A stretch of DNA of 54,705 nt from a bacterium (GTDB lineage: Bacteria > Patescibacteriota > Gracilibacteria > UBA4473): assembly GCA_018648585.1 (NCBI GenBank), contig JABGQW010000008.1:1-54705 (forward strand). The letters are read 5' to 3'. This document shows positions 37,246 through 45,612 of this stretch, piece by piece. The stretch's first letter is position 1; each line of letters starts with the position of its first letter. A program made the translations under genes and the position numbers. A model generated the notes under the pieces. It was not told where the DNA came from. It saw only the letters and a list, made by a program, of their open reading frames with translations, and did no database searches.

Positions 37246-40200
37246 ATGTCAGAACAATTACAACGGAATATAGATCAAGAGCAACAGAGAATAGATACTC
37301 TGGATAAGAGCGAAGATCAAAAATTTGATGTTGCTGATGCTACAAGTTCCGTTTTTCAAGGAGTGGATAATTTCCAGAAAAAGTTAGCTCAAATGAATGT
37401 GCCAGCAGAAAAGCAGGCTGAGTATTTACAGAAAATTTCCCAAAATCTAGAAAATATAACAGGAAAAGAGGAACTGAAAGCAGTTATAGGTGTTTTAGAT
37501 GCTCAACTTAAGAATTTCGAGGCAAGCTTTGGCCAAAATGAGGAATTTAAGAAATTTGTAGGTCCGTATTTAGAAAAAAGAAGTCAGGGCGTAAGGGGTG
37601 GGTGTAATTTAAATGATATTGAGGACGTGGTGTCCGAGCAGAGTTTAAACAGTTATGCGTATGCTCCATTCTTGTTGCATATGTTGAAAGATTTTGATGA
37701 TTTTGAGTGGGATAATTCAGTTGATAGGGAGGAAGTTTTGGCAAAAAAAGCGGTGCCTCTGGTTGCAGCAAATCTTAGAACGGTAAAAGAACAAATGTCG
37801 AAGTGTTCGGATATATCTTCACCTGAGTATCAGCAACTTTTGGCTGTTTACAAAGAGGATGCAAAAATTATGGCGGAGGTGATTGGGAATGTAGGCGGTG
37901 ATTATGAAGCTCCTGAATTCCGTGATCCAACTTTGGCGGCGGAGTTTGCCGGGGAAGCGTTGTCAGCGATGACAGTGGATGAGGGAATTGCTTGGACAAA
38001 GCAGACAATGGAGAGGATTGATGACAATGATTGGCAAAGTAAGGGATTAAAAGCTGCTTATGGAAATTTGGCGACTACTTGTAGAAATATACTTCAGTCA
38101 AAATTGAGGGAGGAACGAGGAACAATTGCCAAGGGAGATGCAGCGGCGGTTAAGGAAAACACGTTGAAGGTTATTGATATGGCAAAGCTTTTTACAGATA
38201 GGGGGGAAGATATTGATTCCGATTTATGTGCACCTGATTGGGCTGCAGAAATGTTGCGTGATGTTTTAGGGTTTGAGGATTTCATGGTGAATTATCTTGA
38301 GAAACAGATAACAGAGCCAGAGAGTGAAATTAATCAAAAATTGAAGAAAAAACAGGAGGATGTTCGTGATGCCGTTTCGGATAATGCGGACGAACTTCCA
38401 GCGGGAATGACGGTGGAGGGGGTAAATGATTTTTTAAATAAGTTGGATCAAAGAGGTGTCTCAAGTGTGCAGGATTATTCGACTCAGTATACACAACTGC
38501 GGATGCTAGAGGCGCAGATTGAAGGAGAGCAGATAAACCAGCAACAAATTGTCGCAGAAACTGGAACTCTTATGACAGAGGTGTCAGAGAAATATTTGGA
38601 TACTGGCGATTGGGGGGCAGATATCTCTAGTTTGTCAGAATATACAGGTATAAATTATTCTCAGGAACAACAAGACGCTTATGATTTGTTGAAAGATATT
38701 CAGGGGATGGGCTTGTGGGATTGGTCTGACAAGACTCATGCGAATATTGTAACGGGAACGAAGATTGCAGGAATGATTGTGGTCGGAATTGCGGTTGGAA
38801 TTGCGACTGGGGGTACCGGATTTGCGGCAATGGCGGCAAGTTATGGTGCAACAGTTGGGTTGTCCGTTGCCGCATCAACGGTTATCGCTACAGGGTTAGT
38901 AGGAGGTGTTGCAATGACCGCAACCAATGCTCTTATGAACAAAAGAGGGTTTGATGATTGGGGAGAAGCGGCACAGGTTTACGGAACAGAATTTGCGGTA
39001 AATTCCCTAGGATTTGGAGTTGGGAAAGGATTGAGTATGTTGAGAATGGCAAAATATGGAGATGATGCCCTTGCTATCGGAAAACGTTTGACAGCGTTGG
39101 GAGTAGAAACAAGTGTGGATATGACGAGTGGGTTTGCGATAGATATTGCGGGAATGACAATCCAAGAAGGAATATCCTTTACTGAAAGTTTTGAGATGTT
39201 TAAGAGCAATCCAATGTCATGGGGATTGGGATTGGCGATGGCAGGATTTGGAATAGGTACGCAGGCTCGTTCAATGATGAAAGGGATGAAAAATATAGAT
39301 TTATCAAAGGTTTCTGACAATGATCTCCATGGGATAAATCAGTCGATGAATAAGATGAAAAATTATAGTTCTCTACTGGAGGCCGATTTGGACGGAACTG
39401 GAATGACATTACAATATGTTTTTAAATCAAGGGATTTGGATGACATAATCCCTTTCCTTCCAGCACACAAACAAGCAAGCTTCCGGAAGAATTTTGAGAA
39501 TTATGTAGAAGGACAAAAGGGTCTATTAGAAATTTCTAAGCTACAAGGGGAAGGGAATAGTAAACTTGATTTAAATGAGGTCGAAAAACAAGCCTATTAC
39601 AGTAGAGTACAAAATCTTATAGATAATAATCTACAATTATTAGAAAATAATAGTTTAAAAAATGAATTATATATTCCTTTTGATGAGTTTAAGGGATATG
39701 CAAGGAATGCTCATTGGGATTATGAAAACAAAATTGAAATTGTAGATACAAAAAAAGTTGTGGGGTCAGTTGCTCCTATAAAAGATTGGTCAGTTGAATA
39801 TGATTCTAGACAAGGTAGGCATGTAAGTGTTGCCAATGATATATTGACAGGGAGTAATAAATCACTTGATCATGTTTTTCATTTAGAAAGAACCAAAGAT
39901 GCTATTAAATTAATAAAAATAGAAGGTCCAAGTGGTCCAGTATATTTTAATAGAGATGGAACGCATAGAACTGGGGGGGTAAAACTTTCAAAGTTATCCG
40001 AATTTCCCGCACTAGTAACAGAAACAGTAACCATGCCAAGCAAGGTTGTAACAACTGATTTGATTTTAAAAACTGAATGGGAAAGAAATATTGATAAAGG
40101 ATTTATAAAAGGGCGAATTAACGAATCTATGAATGGAAATAAAAAAGAATTTTCTTTAGAAATAGAAGATCAAGTTTTGCCTTGGATGCATTTAAATAAG

Positions 40201-41679
40201 GCAGAAGTGCTTAAGATGAATGAAGCTTACGCAAAGGTTTATCCAGAAAAATTTAATGAATATATGAATGAGTTTGAAATATCTAATAATTATAAGACAG
40301 GGCTAGATGAATCTGGAGATGGAAGCATTGGGCAGCAGCCCAAAAAGGATTTACCTAAAAAACCAGAATTTAACATAGATAATCAAATACCAAAAGTTAC
40401 TAAAACACCACGCGAAAAGATATATGATTTTTTAGCAAAAGATCCTAAGTTTGAAAATTTGCGTCAAGAGTCTAGAAATATGGCTAGTAGAAAAATTGAA
40501 AATATGAGTGCACAGGAGATACAGTCTTTTATTAAAAAGGCGGAGAACTACATCGCTCATAAACCGAAACTAAAGCCTACTTATGATGCACAAGGGAATC
40601 GAACTGTTGAAATTGAAAAATCCTTAAATGATATTTTTAAACTTTTAGAGCGCCAAAAAGTTTCTTGTGAAAATTACTTGCAAACGAAAAGGTATCTTTT
40701 TAATAATTTGAAAGAAGGAGATGTTATTTATAGTAAAAATGGGTCTAGATACAAGGTATTAGAAATGAAGGAGGGTGTAGTTTTATTAAAGGGAAAAGAC
40801 AAGAATGTGAACATGTCATTAAATCAGAAAAATTTAGATAATATTGCGACGATAAAAACGAAAATTGAGCTGAGTAATATGTCATCTAAAACAGGAGAAA
40901 ATGTAGTTACTTCTTTATGGGGGAACGGTATAAAATCGGAAGTTCTTCAAGGAAATACGGGGGATTGTTATTTGCTCTCAACGATTCAAACGTTAAAGCA
41001 GAATGAAGATTTATTTAAGCACATTGTTTCAGAGATGATTACGCCAGTTCAGAATGGTTGGAAAGTTAAATTCAAGGGTCATGTGGCCCGAAATAAAGAG
41101 GGGAAAGGAGTTATTTTACCAGGAAAAGAAGTTATGGTTACGCGTGCAGAACTCTATGAATGGAAAAAAAGCAATTCATCATTAGCTAGTTCAGCTGATG
41201 GGGATTTAATATTGGAAAAGGCATATGCCGATTATCATCACTCTATAAAGTATGGGGAAGGAGCAGGGAAGGCTCCGGTAAATGATAGCAATATGGCTTT
41301 TTCCTTTAAGAATTCATTGATGGTTTGTCAGGATTTCTTTGGTCCTAGGGCATTTACGGCTGAATTAGCAAAAACAACCGAAGATATAACCCGGGTTTTA
41401 TTAAATTTTAAAAAAGGAGAACTCATTACAGCCAGTAGCGCTAGGGGTAATAAGGGTGAGGGCGGACGCTTAGATTCTCAGTTTTATTTTGTAAAAGATG
41501 TGAAGGGGAAGGAAGTGAAGATGTTTAAGCAACATGCATATGCAGTAGAGAATGTGGATCAAATAAGCAAGACGTTGACAATTTCCAACCCCCATAATAC
41601 AAGAGGGGAAAAATATACGCTTTCTTTTGAGGTTTTTGCCGAGGCATGTCAGCGAGTAACTTATGCAAAATTAAATTAA
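37246..41679 (+). CDS. Giant protein with C-terminal calpain-type cysteine protease domain
   Basis: A 1477-residue protein. Residues 1-480 are helical and charged with coiled-coil character; about 504-566 are Gly/Ala-rich and hydrophobic (MIVVGIAVGIATGGTGFAA), followed by more Gly-rich helices to about 690; 820-1040 contains a DGTHRTGGVKLSKL motif reminiscent of ParB-like folds; the C-terminus from about 1220 matches peptidase C2 with oxyanion Gln1235 and Cys1241 (QGNTGDCYLLS), His1430 (KQHAYAVENV) and Asn1448 (ISNPHNT). There is no signal peptide. The order (long helical part, hydrophobic middle, protease tip) recalls polymorphic toxins or secreted effectors. Codon use differs strongly from the flanking core genes. 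Confidence 0.82.
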   Translation: MSEQLQRNIDQEQQRIDTLDKSEDQKFDVADATSSVFQGVDNFQKKLAQMNVPAEKQAEYLQKISQNLENITGKEELKAVIGVLDAQLKNFEASFGQNEEFKKFVGPYLEKRSQGVRGGCNLNDIEDVVSEQSLNSYAYAPFLLHMLKDFDDFEWDNSVDREEVLAKKAVPLVAANLRTVKEQMSKCSDISSPEYQQLLAVYKEDAKIMAEVIGNVGGDYEAPEFRDPTLAAEFAGEALSAMTVDEGIAWTKQTMERIDDNDWQSKGLKAAYGNLATTCRNILQSKLREERGTIAKGDAAAVKENTLKVIDMAKLFTDRGEDIDSDLCAPDWAAEMLRDVLGFEDFMVNYLEKQITEPESEINQKLKKKQEDVRDAVSDNADELPAGMTVEGVNDFLNKLDQRGVSSVQDYSTQYTQLRMLEAQIEGEQINQQQIVAETGTLMTEVSEKYLDTGDWGADISSLSEYTGINYSQEQQDAYDLLKDIQGMGLWDWSDKTHANIVTGTKIAGMIVVGIAVGIATGGTGFAAMAASYGATVGLSVAASTVIATGLVGGVAMTATNALMNKRGFDDWGEAAQVYGTEFAVNSLGFGVGKGLSMLRMAKYGDDALAIGKRLTALGVETSVDMTSGFAIDIAGMTIQEGISFTESFEMFKSNPMSWGLGLAMAGFGIGTQARSMMKGMKNIDLSKVSDNDLHGINQSMNKMKNYSSLLEADLDGTGMTLQYVFKSRDLDDIIPFLPAHKQASFRKNFENYVEGQKGLLEISKLQGEGNSKLDLNEVEKQAYYSRVQNLIDNNLQLLENNSLKNELYIPFDEFKGYARNAHWDYENKIEIVDTKKVVGSVAPIKDWSVEYDSRQGRHVSVANDILTGSNKSLDHVFHLERTKDAIKLIKIEGPSGPVYFNRDGTHRTGGVKLSKLSEFPALVTETVTMPSKVVTTDLILKTEWERNIDKGFIKGRINESMNGNKKEFSLEIEDQVLPWMHLNKAEVLKMNEAYAKVYPEKFNEYMNEFEISNNYKTGLDESGDGSIGQQPKKDLPKKPEFNIDNQIPKVTKTPREKIYDFLAKDPKFENLRQESRNMASRKIENMSAQEIQSFIKKAENYIAHKPKLKPTYDAQGNRTVEIEKSLNDIFKLLERQKVSCENYLQTKRYLFNNLKEGDVIYSKNGSRYKVLEMKEGVVLLKGKDKNVNMSLNQKNLDNIATIKTKIELSNMSSKTGENVVTSLWGNGIKSEVLQGNTGDCYLLSTIQTLKQNEDLFKHIVSEMITPVQNGWKVKFKGHVARNKEGKGVILPGKEVMVTRAELYEWKKSNSSLASSADGDLILEKAYADYHHSIKYGEGAGKAPVNDSNMAFSFKNSLMVCQDFFGPRAFTAELAKTTEDITRVLLNFKKGELITASSARGNKGEGGRLDSQFYFVKDVKGKEVKMFKQHAYAVENVDQISKTLTISNPHNTRGEKYTLSFEVFAEACQRVTYAKLN

Positions 41680-41743
41680 AAACTCACCCCGAAAAATTAA
41701 AAGATTCCCTGTCGCAATCCGCATAAATAAGTCATTGAAGAAT

Positions 41744-41818
41744 TGGTACTCCCGCCAAGAATCGAACTTGGATCGTGGCCTTAGAAGGGCCCTATTCTAT
41801 CCGTTGAACTACAGGAGC
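41744..41818 (-). tRNA. tRNA-Arg (anticodon UCU)
   Basis: A 75-base gene with encoded CCA. Acceptor GCTCCTG/CGGGAGT pairs with two wobbles, the T arm is CCAAG-TTCGATT-CTTGG, and the anticodon loop CTTCTAA gives UCU. The anticodon stem has one G-A mismatch at its base. It is flanked by the island on its 3' side. Confidence 0.88.
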
Positions 41819-41857
41819 GCGGGAGGGATTATATCATTTTTTCTCCAAAAAATCGAG

Positions 41858-42832
41858 CTAGATTCCGCACAAAAATGCTGTCAGGAAAATTCCAAAAGTA
41901 ATCAGGGAGAGCCAAGCTTCTCGTTTTGAAATTTTCCAATCATTTATGACAAAAAATCCCACGATGATTATCGACAAAAAAAGCATCACCAAGCTCGAGC
42001 GAACGACTTCAATATTTACAGGGACCGTGCCCACGATCACGATCGGCGTCCCGAGACAGACCGCGATATCAAATGTGTTGGATCCAAAGATACTCGAGAC
42101 AGCGCCCGATCCATTTCCTTTTTTGGCCGCAGAAACAGCAATGAAGGTGTCGGAGATCGATGTCCCAAACGCAAAGATAAGCGCCGAAACTACGGCGATT
42201 GAAATTCCAAAAATTGCGGCGAGCTCGAGCCCAGTTTCGATCATTCCCCACGAAAGTGCCGCGATCGCTGCGAGTCCGCCGACCGCGAAAAAAATGATTT
42301 TCCAGTTCGGCAGATGAAAATGTTCGACGTGTTCGTGCGCTGCGTGTTTTGATCGCCAAAAAAGAATGTACAAATACACGGCGTAAAATCCCAAAAATCC
42401 GAATCCTTCGACGCGCGTCATTTTTCCGTCCCAGACAAAAATTACCAGCAAAATTGCAGCGATGGCGTAAAAAATCATGTCGCGGATCACGCCTTTTTTG
42501 GCGATGGGAATCGGTTTTTTTGCGCGGATTCCGATCGCGCCCGTGATCACAAAAAGATTGAAAATCGCGCTCCAAACAATTGTCACGAGTCCGATTTCAA
42601 AAATCCCGAAAAAAATCGCGGAATTCATCGACGTGAAAAATTCTCCTGCGCTGCCGCCGATCGCCAGCAACGTTGCGCCCGCAACCGTGGCGGGAAGTTT
42701 TATTTTCGTCGAGAGCGATGTGAACGCGGTTTCTACAGAATCGCTCACAAATTTCAACGCCCAAAAAATTCCGATCAAAATTCCTACGAGCCAGACAATT
42801 TTTATTGTCCGCAGTTTTACAAAATTTCTCAA
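41858..42832 (-). CDS. Sodium/calcium exchanger family (CaCA) antiporter
   Basis: A roughly 324-residue ten-TM cation antiporter. Both alpha repeats are clear: GATLLAIGGSAGEFFTSMNS in the first half and FGTSISDTFIAVSAAKKGNGSG, then SIFGSNTFDIAVCLGTP in the second, with the conserved Glu/Asp and Asn residues that bind Ca2+ and Na+. The loop between halves carries a His-rich HAAHEHVEHFHL segment. The start is uncertain: TTG at 42832 (LRNFVKLRTIK before TM1) fits best, because longer forms run into the divergent wecA-like gene. Function as calcium extrusion is a family inference. Confidence 0.85.
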   Translation of the reverse strand: MRNFVKLRTIKIVWLVGILIGIFWALKFVSDSVETAFTSLSTKIKLPATVAGATLLAIGGSAGEFFTSMNSAIFFGIFEIGLVTIVWSAIFNLFVITGAIGIRAKKPIPIAKKGVIRDMIFYAIAAILLVIFVWDGKMTRVEGFGFLGFYAVYLYILFWRSKHAAHEHVEHFHLPNWKIIFFAVGGLAAIAALSWGMIETGLELAAIFGISIAVVSALIFAFGTSISDTFIAVSAAKKGNGSGAVSSIFGSNTFDIAVCLGTPIVIVGTVPVNIEVVRSSLVMLFLSIIIVGFFVINDWKISKREAWLSLITFGIFLTAFLCGI

Positions 42833-42847
42833 AAATTCAACCCGTGC

Positions 42848-42853
42848 TACACT
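42848..42853 (+). promoter_or_regulatory. Extended -10 box, leaderless type
   Basis: TGC-TACACT ending seven bases before the ATG at 42861. The -35 region is weak, which the TGn extension can offset. Confidence 0.5.
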
Positions 42854-42860
42854 TTTGACG

Positions 42861-43868
42861 ATGAGTTTTTTCGAAATGCTCGGAATTGGAATTTTTTTTG
42901 CAGCAGCGGCGACATTTCTCGCGGTCAGATTTTTTCCCGCGTTCGGGCTGCTGGATTTTCCCGCGCGGTACAATTTAAATCGGCCGCGGCGGCCGTACCC
43001 GGGCGGACTCGCGCTCGCGATTTTGATCGTGATTTTTTTGATCGTGGACGGAAATTTCTGGCCGTTGGCGCTCGCGATTTTGACGCTCGGCGCGATCAGT
43101 TTCGTTGACGACCGAAAACCGCTCCCAGTTTGGATTCGCGGAATTTTTCACGCGGCGGCGGCGATGTTTGTTTTTTTTGCTGGCGTCCAAATTTCTCAAA
43201 TCGGAAATCCGTTCGGTGGCGAAATATTTTTTCTCCCGATCGGCGTTTCTGCTGCGCTGACACTGATCTGGATCGTCGTGATCCAAAATTCACTCAACTG
43301 GTTTGACGGGCTGCGCGGACTTTCTGTCGGCGTGTCGGGAGTTGGATTTTTGGCGCTGGGAATTTTCGGACTAGTGCGCCCGGAAGTCGCGTGGGAACCC
43401 GCGTTGCCAGAATTTCTTCGCACGATGTTTTTTCTCGCGGGAATCTGTGCGGGAAGTTTCCTCTGGTTTTTTCGTGGGAAAATTTTGCTCGGCGACAGTG
43501 GATCTCAGGTATTGGGATTTTTATTGGCAGTGTTTTCGATTCTTGCGGGAACCAAAATCGCAACCACGTTGCTCGTGCTTGGACTCCCGATTCTTGATCT
43601 TGTTTTTGTCTCAGCTCGTCGTGTTTTTCTTGAGCATCGATCACCATTTTCTGGTGATCAGCGGCATCTGCATCACAATTTGGCAAAAAAAATGGGAGAA
43701 AAATCAGCCGTTCTTCTTTTGATCGGAATCTCTGCCGTGTTGGGGGCAATCGGTATTTTTTTTACGGGATTCTCAAAAATACTTGCCCTGGGAATCGCGG
43801 TCCTTCTCCTGATCGGGTTGAGTGTGTGGGCAGGAAAAAAGAGCCGACAGATAAAAGTGAAAAGTTAA
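42861..43868 (+). CDS. WecA/TagO-like polyprenyl-phosphate sugar-1-phosphate transferase
   Basis: A 335-residue polytopic membrane enzyme of the MraY/WecA family that moves a sugar phosphate (often GlcNAc-1-P) from UDP-sugar to undecaprenyl phosphate. Seen: N-terminal TM, the RPYPGGLA loop, the catalytic Asp pair in ISFVDDRK, QNSLNWFDGLRGL, LLGDSGSQVLGF and the substrate-binding HLHHNL. About ten TM segments. The absence of MraY pentapeptide-specific loops favours WecA/TagO over MraY. ATG was set by the -10 box and the first TM. Probably works with surface glycosyltransferases such as the GT2 enzyme at 3574. Confidence 0.9.
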   Translation: MSFFEMLGIGIFFAAAATFLAVRFFPAFGLLDFPARYNLNRPRRPYPGGLALAILIVIFLIVDGNFWPLALAILTLGAISFVDDRKPLPVWIRGIFHAAAAMFVFFAGVQISQIGNPFGGEIFFLPIGVSAALTLIWIVVIQNSLNWFDGLRGLSVGVSGVGFLALGIFGLVRPEVAWEPALPEFLRTMFFLAGICAGSFLWFFRGKILLGDSGSQVLGFLLAVFSILAGTKIATTLLVLGLPILDLVFVSARRVFLEHRSPFSGDQRHLHHNLAKKMGEKSAVLLLIGISAVLGAIGIFFTGFSKILALGIAVLLLIGLSVWAGKKSRQIKVKS

Positions 43869-43885
43869 TAGTAACAGAACGTTTT

Positions 43886-44389
43886 TTAAAAAGATTCGTA
43901 GTGGAGTTTTTCAGGATCAAATTTCTTTTTGGGGACAGGATCTTCGGCTGCGATCCCGATGGGCACAAAAATATGTGGTACGATTTGCGCTGGTAGCGAA
44001 AACCAGTCACAAAAAAGTTTCGCTTGCTCATCGTCGATCCCGGTCCAGACGGCGCCGAGTTCGAGCGAATGTGCTGCGAGTAATAGGTTTTGTGTGGCGG
44101 CGGCGCAGTCTTGTGCCCCGAAGTTTTTGTAGCTTTTTTCTGTGTCTTCGCACACGAGAATCCCGACGGAGGCTTTTTCCGTCATCGATGCGTACAGTGC
44201 TGGATGTTCGGCGATTTTTTTCAAAACGTCTCGATCTTCCACCACGACGAATTCCCAAGGCTGGGCGTTCATCGCAGATGGCGCGGCCATCGCGGCGTGG
44301 AGGAGCTTTTCGATCACGGGATCAGAAACTTCTTCTCCAGAAAAATTTCGAATACTGGTGCGGGTTGCGATCGCAGTAATTGTGTCCAT
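43886..44389 (-). CDS. Nitroreductase family flavoprotein
   Basis: A 167-residue FMN-dependent oxidoreductase. Family marks: the N-terminal RTSIRNFSGEEV FMN-phosphate site, AAMAAPSAMNAQPWEFVVVED, DCAAATQNLLLAAHSLELGAVWTGI, and a C-terminal IPHIFVPIGIAAEDP-like strand and K/D-rich tail. It is a short member, typical of single-domain nitroreductases that act as dimers. Physiological substrate unknown. It is convergent with the wecA-like gene, 17 bases apart, with no clear hairpin between. Confidence 0.92.
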   Translation of the reverse strand: MDTITAIATRTSIRNFSGEEVSDPVIEKLLHAAMAAPSAMNAQPWEFVVVEDRDVLKKIAEHPALYASMTEKASVGILVCEDTEKSYKNFGAQDCAAATQNLLLAAHSLELGAVWTGIDDEQAKLFCDWFSLPAQIVPHIFVPIGIAAEDPVPKKKFDPEKLHYESF

Positions 44390-44424
44390 CAGAATGATTT
44401 TACCAATTGTTTCAAAATAAAAAA

Positions 44425-44453
44425 TTGACTTTTGTTTCCAAAGATTTCAAAAA
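44425..44453 (+). promoter_or_regulatory. Promoter and long leader of the gene at 44610
   Basis: TTGACT, 17-base spacer, CAAAAA, then GAGTTTGTTCTT. The leader of about 150 bases contains the boxA-like TGTTCTTTGAAA (44505-44516) and ends AAAAATAGGAAATT-ATG, with a weak AGGA near the start. Confidence 0.5.
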
Positions 44454-44609
44454 GAGTTTGTTCTTCGCGATTTCTTGCGTGTGCGGAATGTCGTGGAGCC
44501 GATTTGTTCTTTGAAATCCTGAAATACTCTCGATGACGAGGTTTCCCAAATTTTGAAAGTTTTGGAGATCTCGTTATTGAGAAAAATTTTAAATTAAAAA
44601 TAGGAAATT

Positions 44610-45404
44610 ATGAAAAAATTAGAAAAATTTAACACTTTTTCGGAATTTCAAAAATTCCAGGAAAAAAATTATCCGGAACTTTCCGATCTTGCCAAATTTT
44701 GTGTTTTTGGAGAATCAACCGAAAATACGTTTGTATTTTTGGAGGGCGAAAAAAAATTTACATTCCAAAAAATTGAAAAACTTTGGAGCATTTTGATTGG
44801 GGAGCAGTTGTGGCTGCTCGAAAAAAATGTCAAAATTTTTGCGTTTTCCGAAGACGACGAAATCTTGATTTGGTGGAACGAAACAAACGAAAAACAAATC
44901 GTTTTGGCTTCGTTGGAATCGCATCCGGCGGAAGATTTGTTGAAAATTCAGAACGCGGAAAAATTGAGAAATTCGTTGCCCTGGAATTTGATTTTCAAAA
45001 ATGAACCGGATTTTCCAGAAAAAATTCAGTGGAAAGATGTTGCGGAAAATTTCAAATTTTTGGGCGAAAATGCGGGGGGATTTTTCCAGCGCGGATTCCA
45101 AAAAGAAAAAACGATTTTTGCCACGTTCAAAAAAGAGGGGTTTGAATTTTCGATCAAAATCAGCGAAAACGGCGAAAAAACACTTTTTGTTTTGATGAAA
45201 TATTTTCCGCTGATCGACGTTGAAAACTTGGAGTTGCACCGCGAGCCGAATCCGGCGATTTGGATCACCGAAAATGGAATTGAAAAACCGATCGTTCTCA
45301 AAAATTTGGAAAAATTGATGGAAACAAAAATCGCTGCAATAATTGAAAATGTTGACGGAAAAATTGTCGAAGTTTCGGAATTTTGGGCGGAGGGGGAAAA
45401 GTAA
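44610..45404 (+). CDS. Hypothetical protein with a repeated LQK-type module
   Basis: A 264-residue protein, rich in Phe, Lys, Glu and Asn, with no signal peptide. Residues about 12-60 (FQEKNYPELSDLAKFC, then NTFVFLEGEKKFTFQKIEKLW) follow the same pattern as two segments in the next protein (45613): a helix with PEL/PQL, a short gap, and a beta pair ending F-x-LQK or FTFQK. The rest alternates beta strands and charged turns, for example KTLFVLMKYFPLIDVENLEL. Monocistronic with its own promoter and terminator. No known family. Confidence 0.7.
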   Translation: MKKLEKFNTFSEFQKFQEKNYPELSDLAKFCVFGESTENTFVFLEGEKKFTFQKIEKLWSILIGEQLWLLEKNVKIFAFSEDDEILIWWNETNEKQIVLASLESHPAEDLLKIQNAEKLRNSLPWNLIFKNEPDFPEKIQWKDVAENFKFLGENAGGFFQRGFQKEKTIFATFKKEGFEFSIKISENGEKTLFVLMKYFPLIDVENLELHREPNPAIWITENGIEKPIVLKNLEKLMETKIAAIIENVDGKIVEVSEFWAEGEK

Positions 45405-45423
45405 ATTTCAGGATTTTGGAACA

Positions 45424-45457
45424 AAAAAAAGCCCGGACAAATCGTTCGGGCTTTTTT
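45424..45457 (+). terminator. Intrinsic terminator
   Basis: AAAAAGCCCG, 10-base loop, CGGGCTTTTTT. Confidence 0.9.
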
Positions 45458-45612
45458 CCATTTTCAAAAAAAATTTCACGCGCGGATTTCTTCGGCGAAT
45501 TCCATGTTTTTTGTTTTGAAAGAAGTTGACTTTTTTGTCTAAAGGTTTGTTTTTTTGTTGACAAAAATAATACCGTATGGGATGGATGGTTGTGATTTTA
45601 TTTTTTTGAAAA

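Larger units (their letters stand above)
36576..41763. mobile_element. Putative integrated island at tRNA-Arg(UCU)
   Basis: The intact tRNA lies at the right end with its 3' end facing the island; at the left end the last 20 bases of the tRNA gene (CCA, acceptor strand and part of the T arm) are repeated with one mismatch and in the same orientation (36576-36595 versus 41744-41763). That is the geometry left by site-specific integration into a tRNA 3' end. The cargo is two genes with codon use unlike the flanks. No integrase is present in the interval, so it would be a satellite or a decayed element. Confidence 0.62.
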
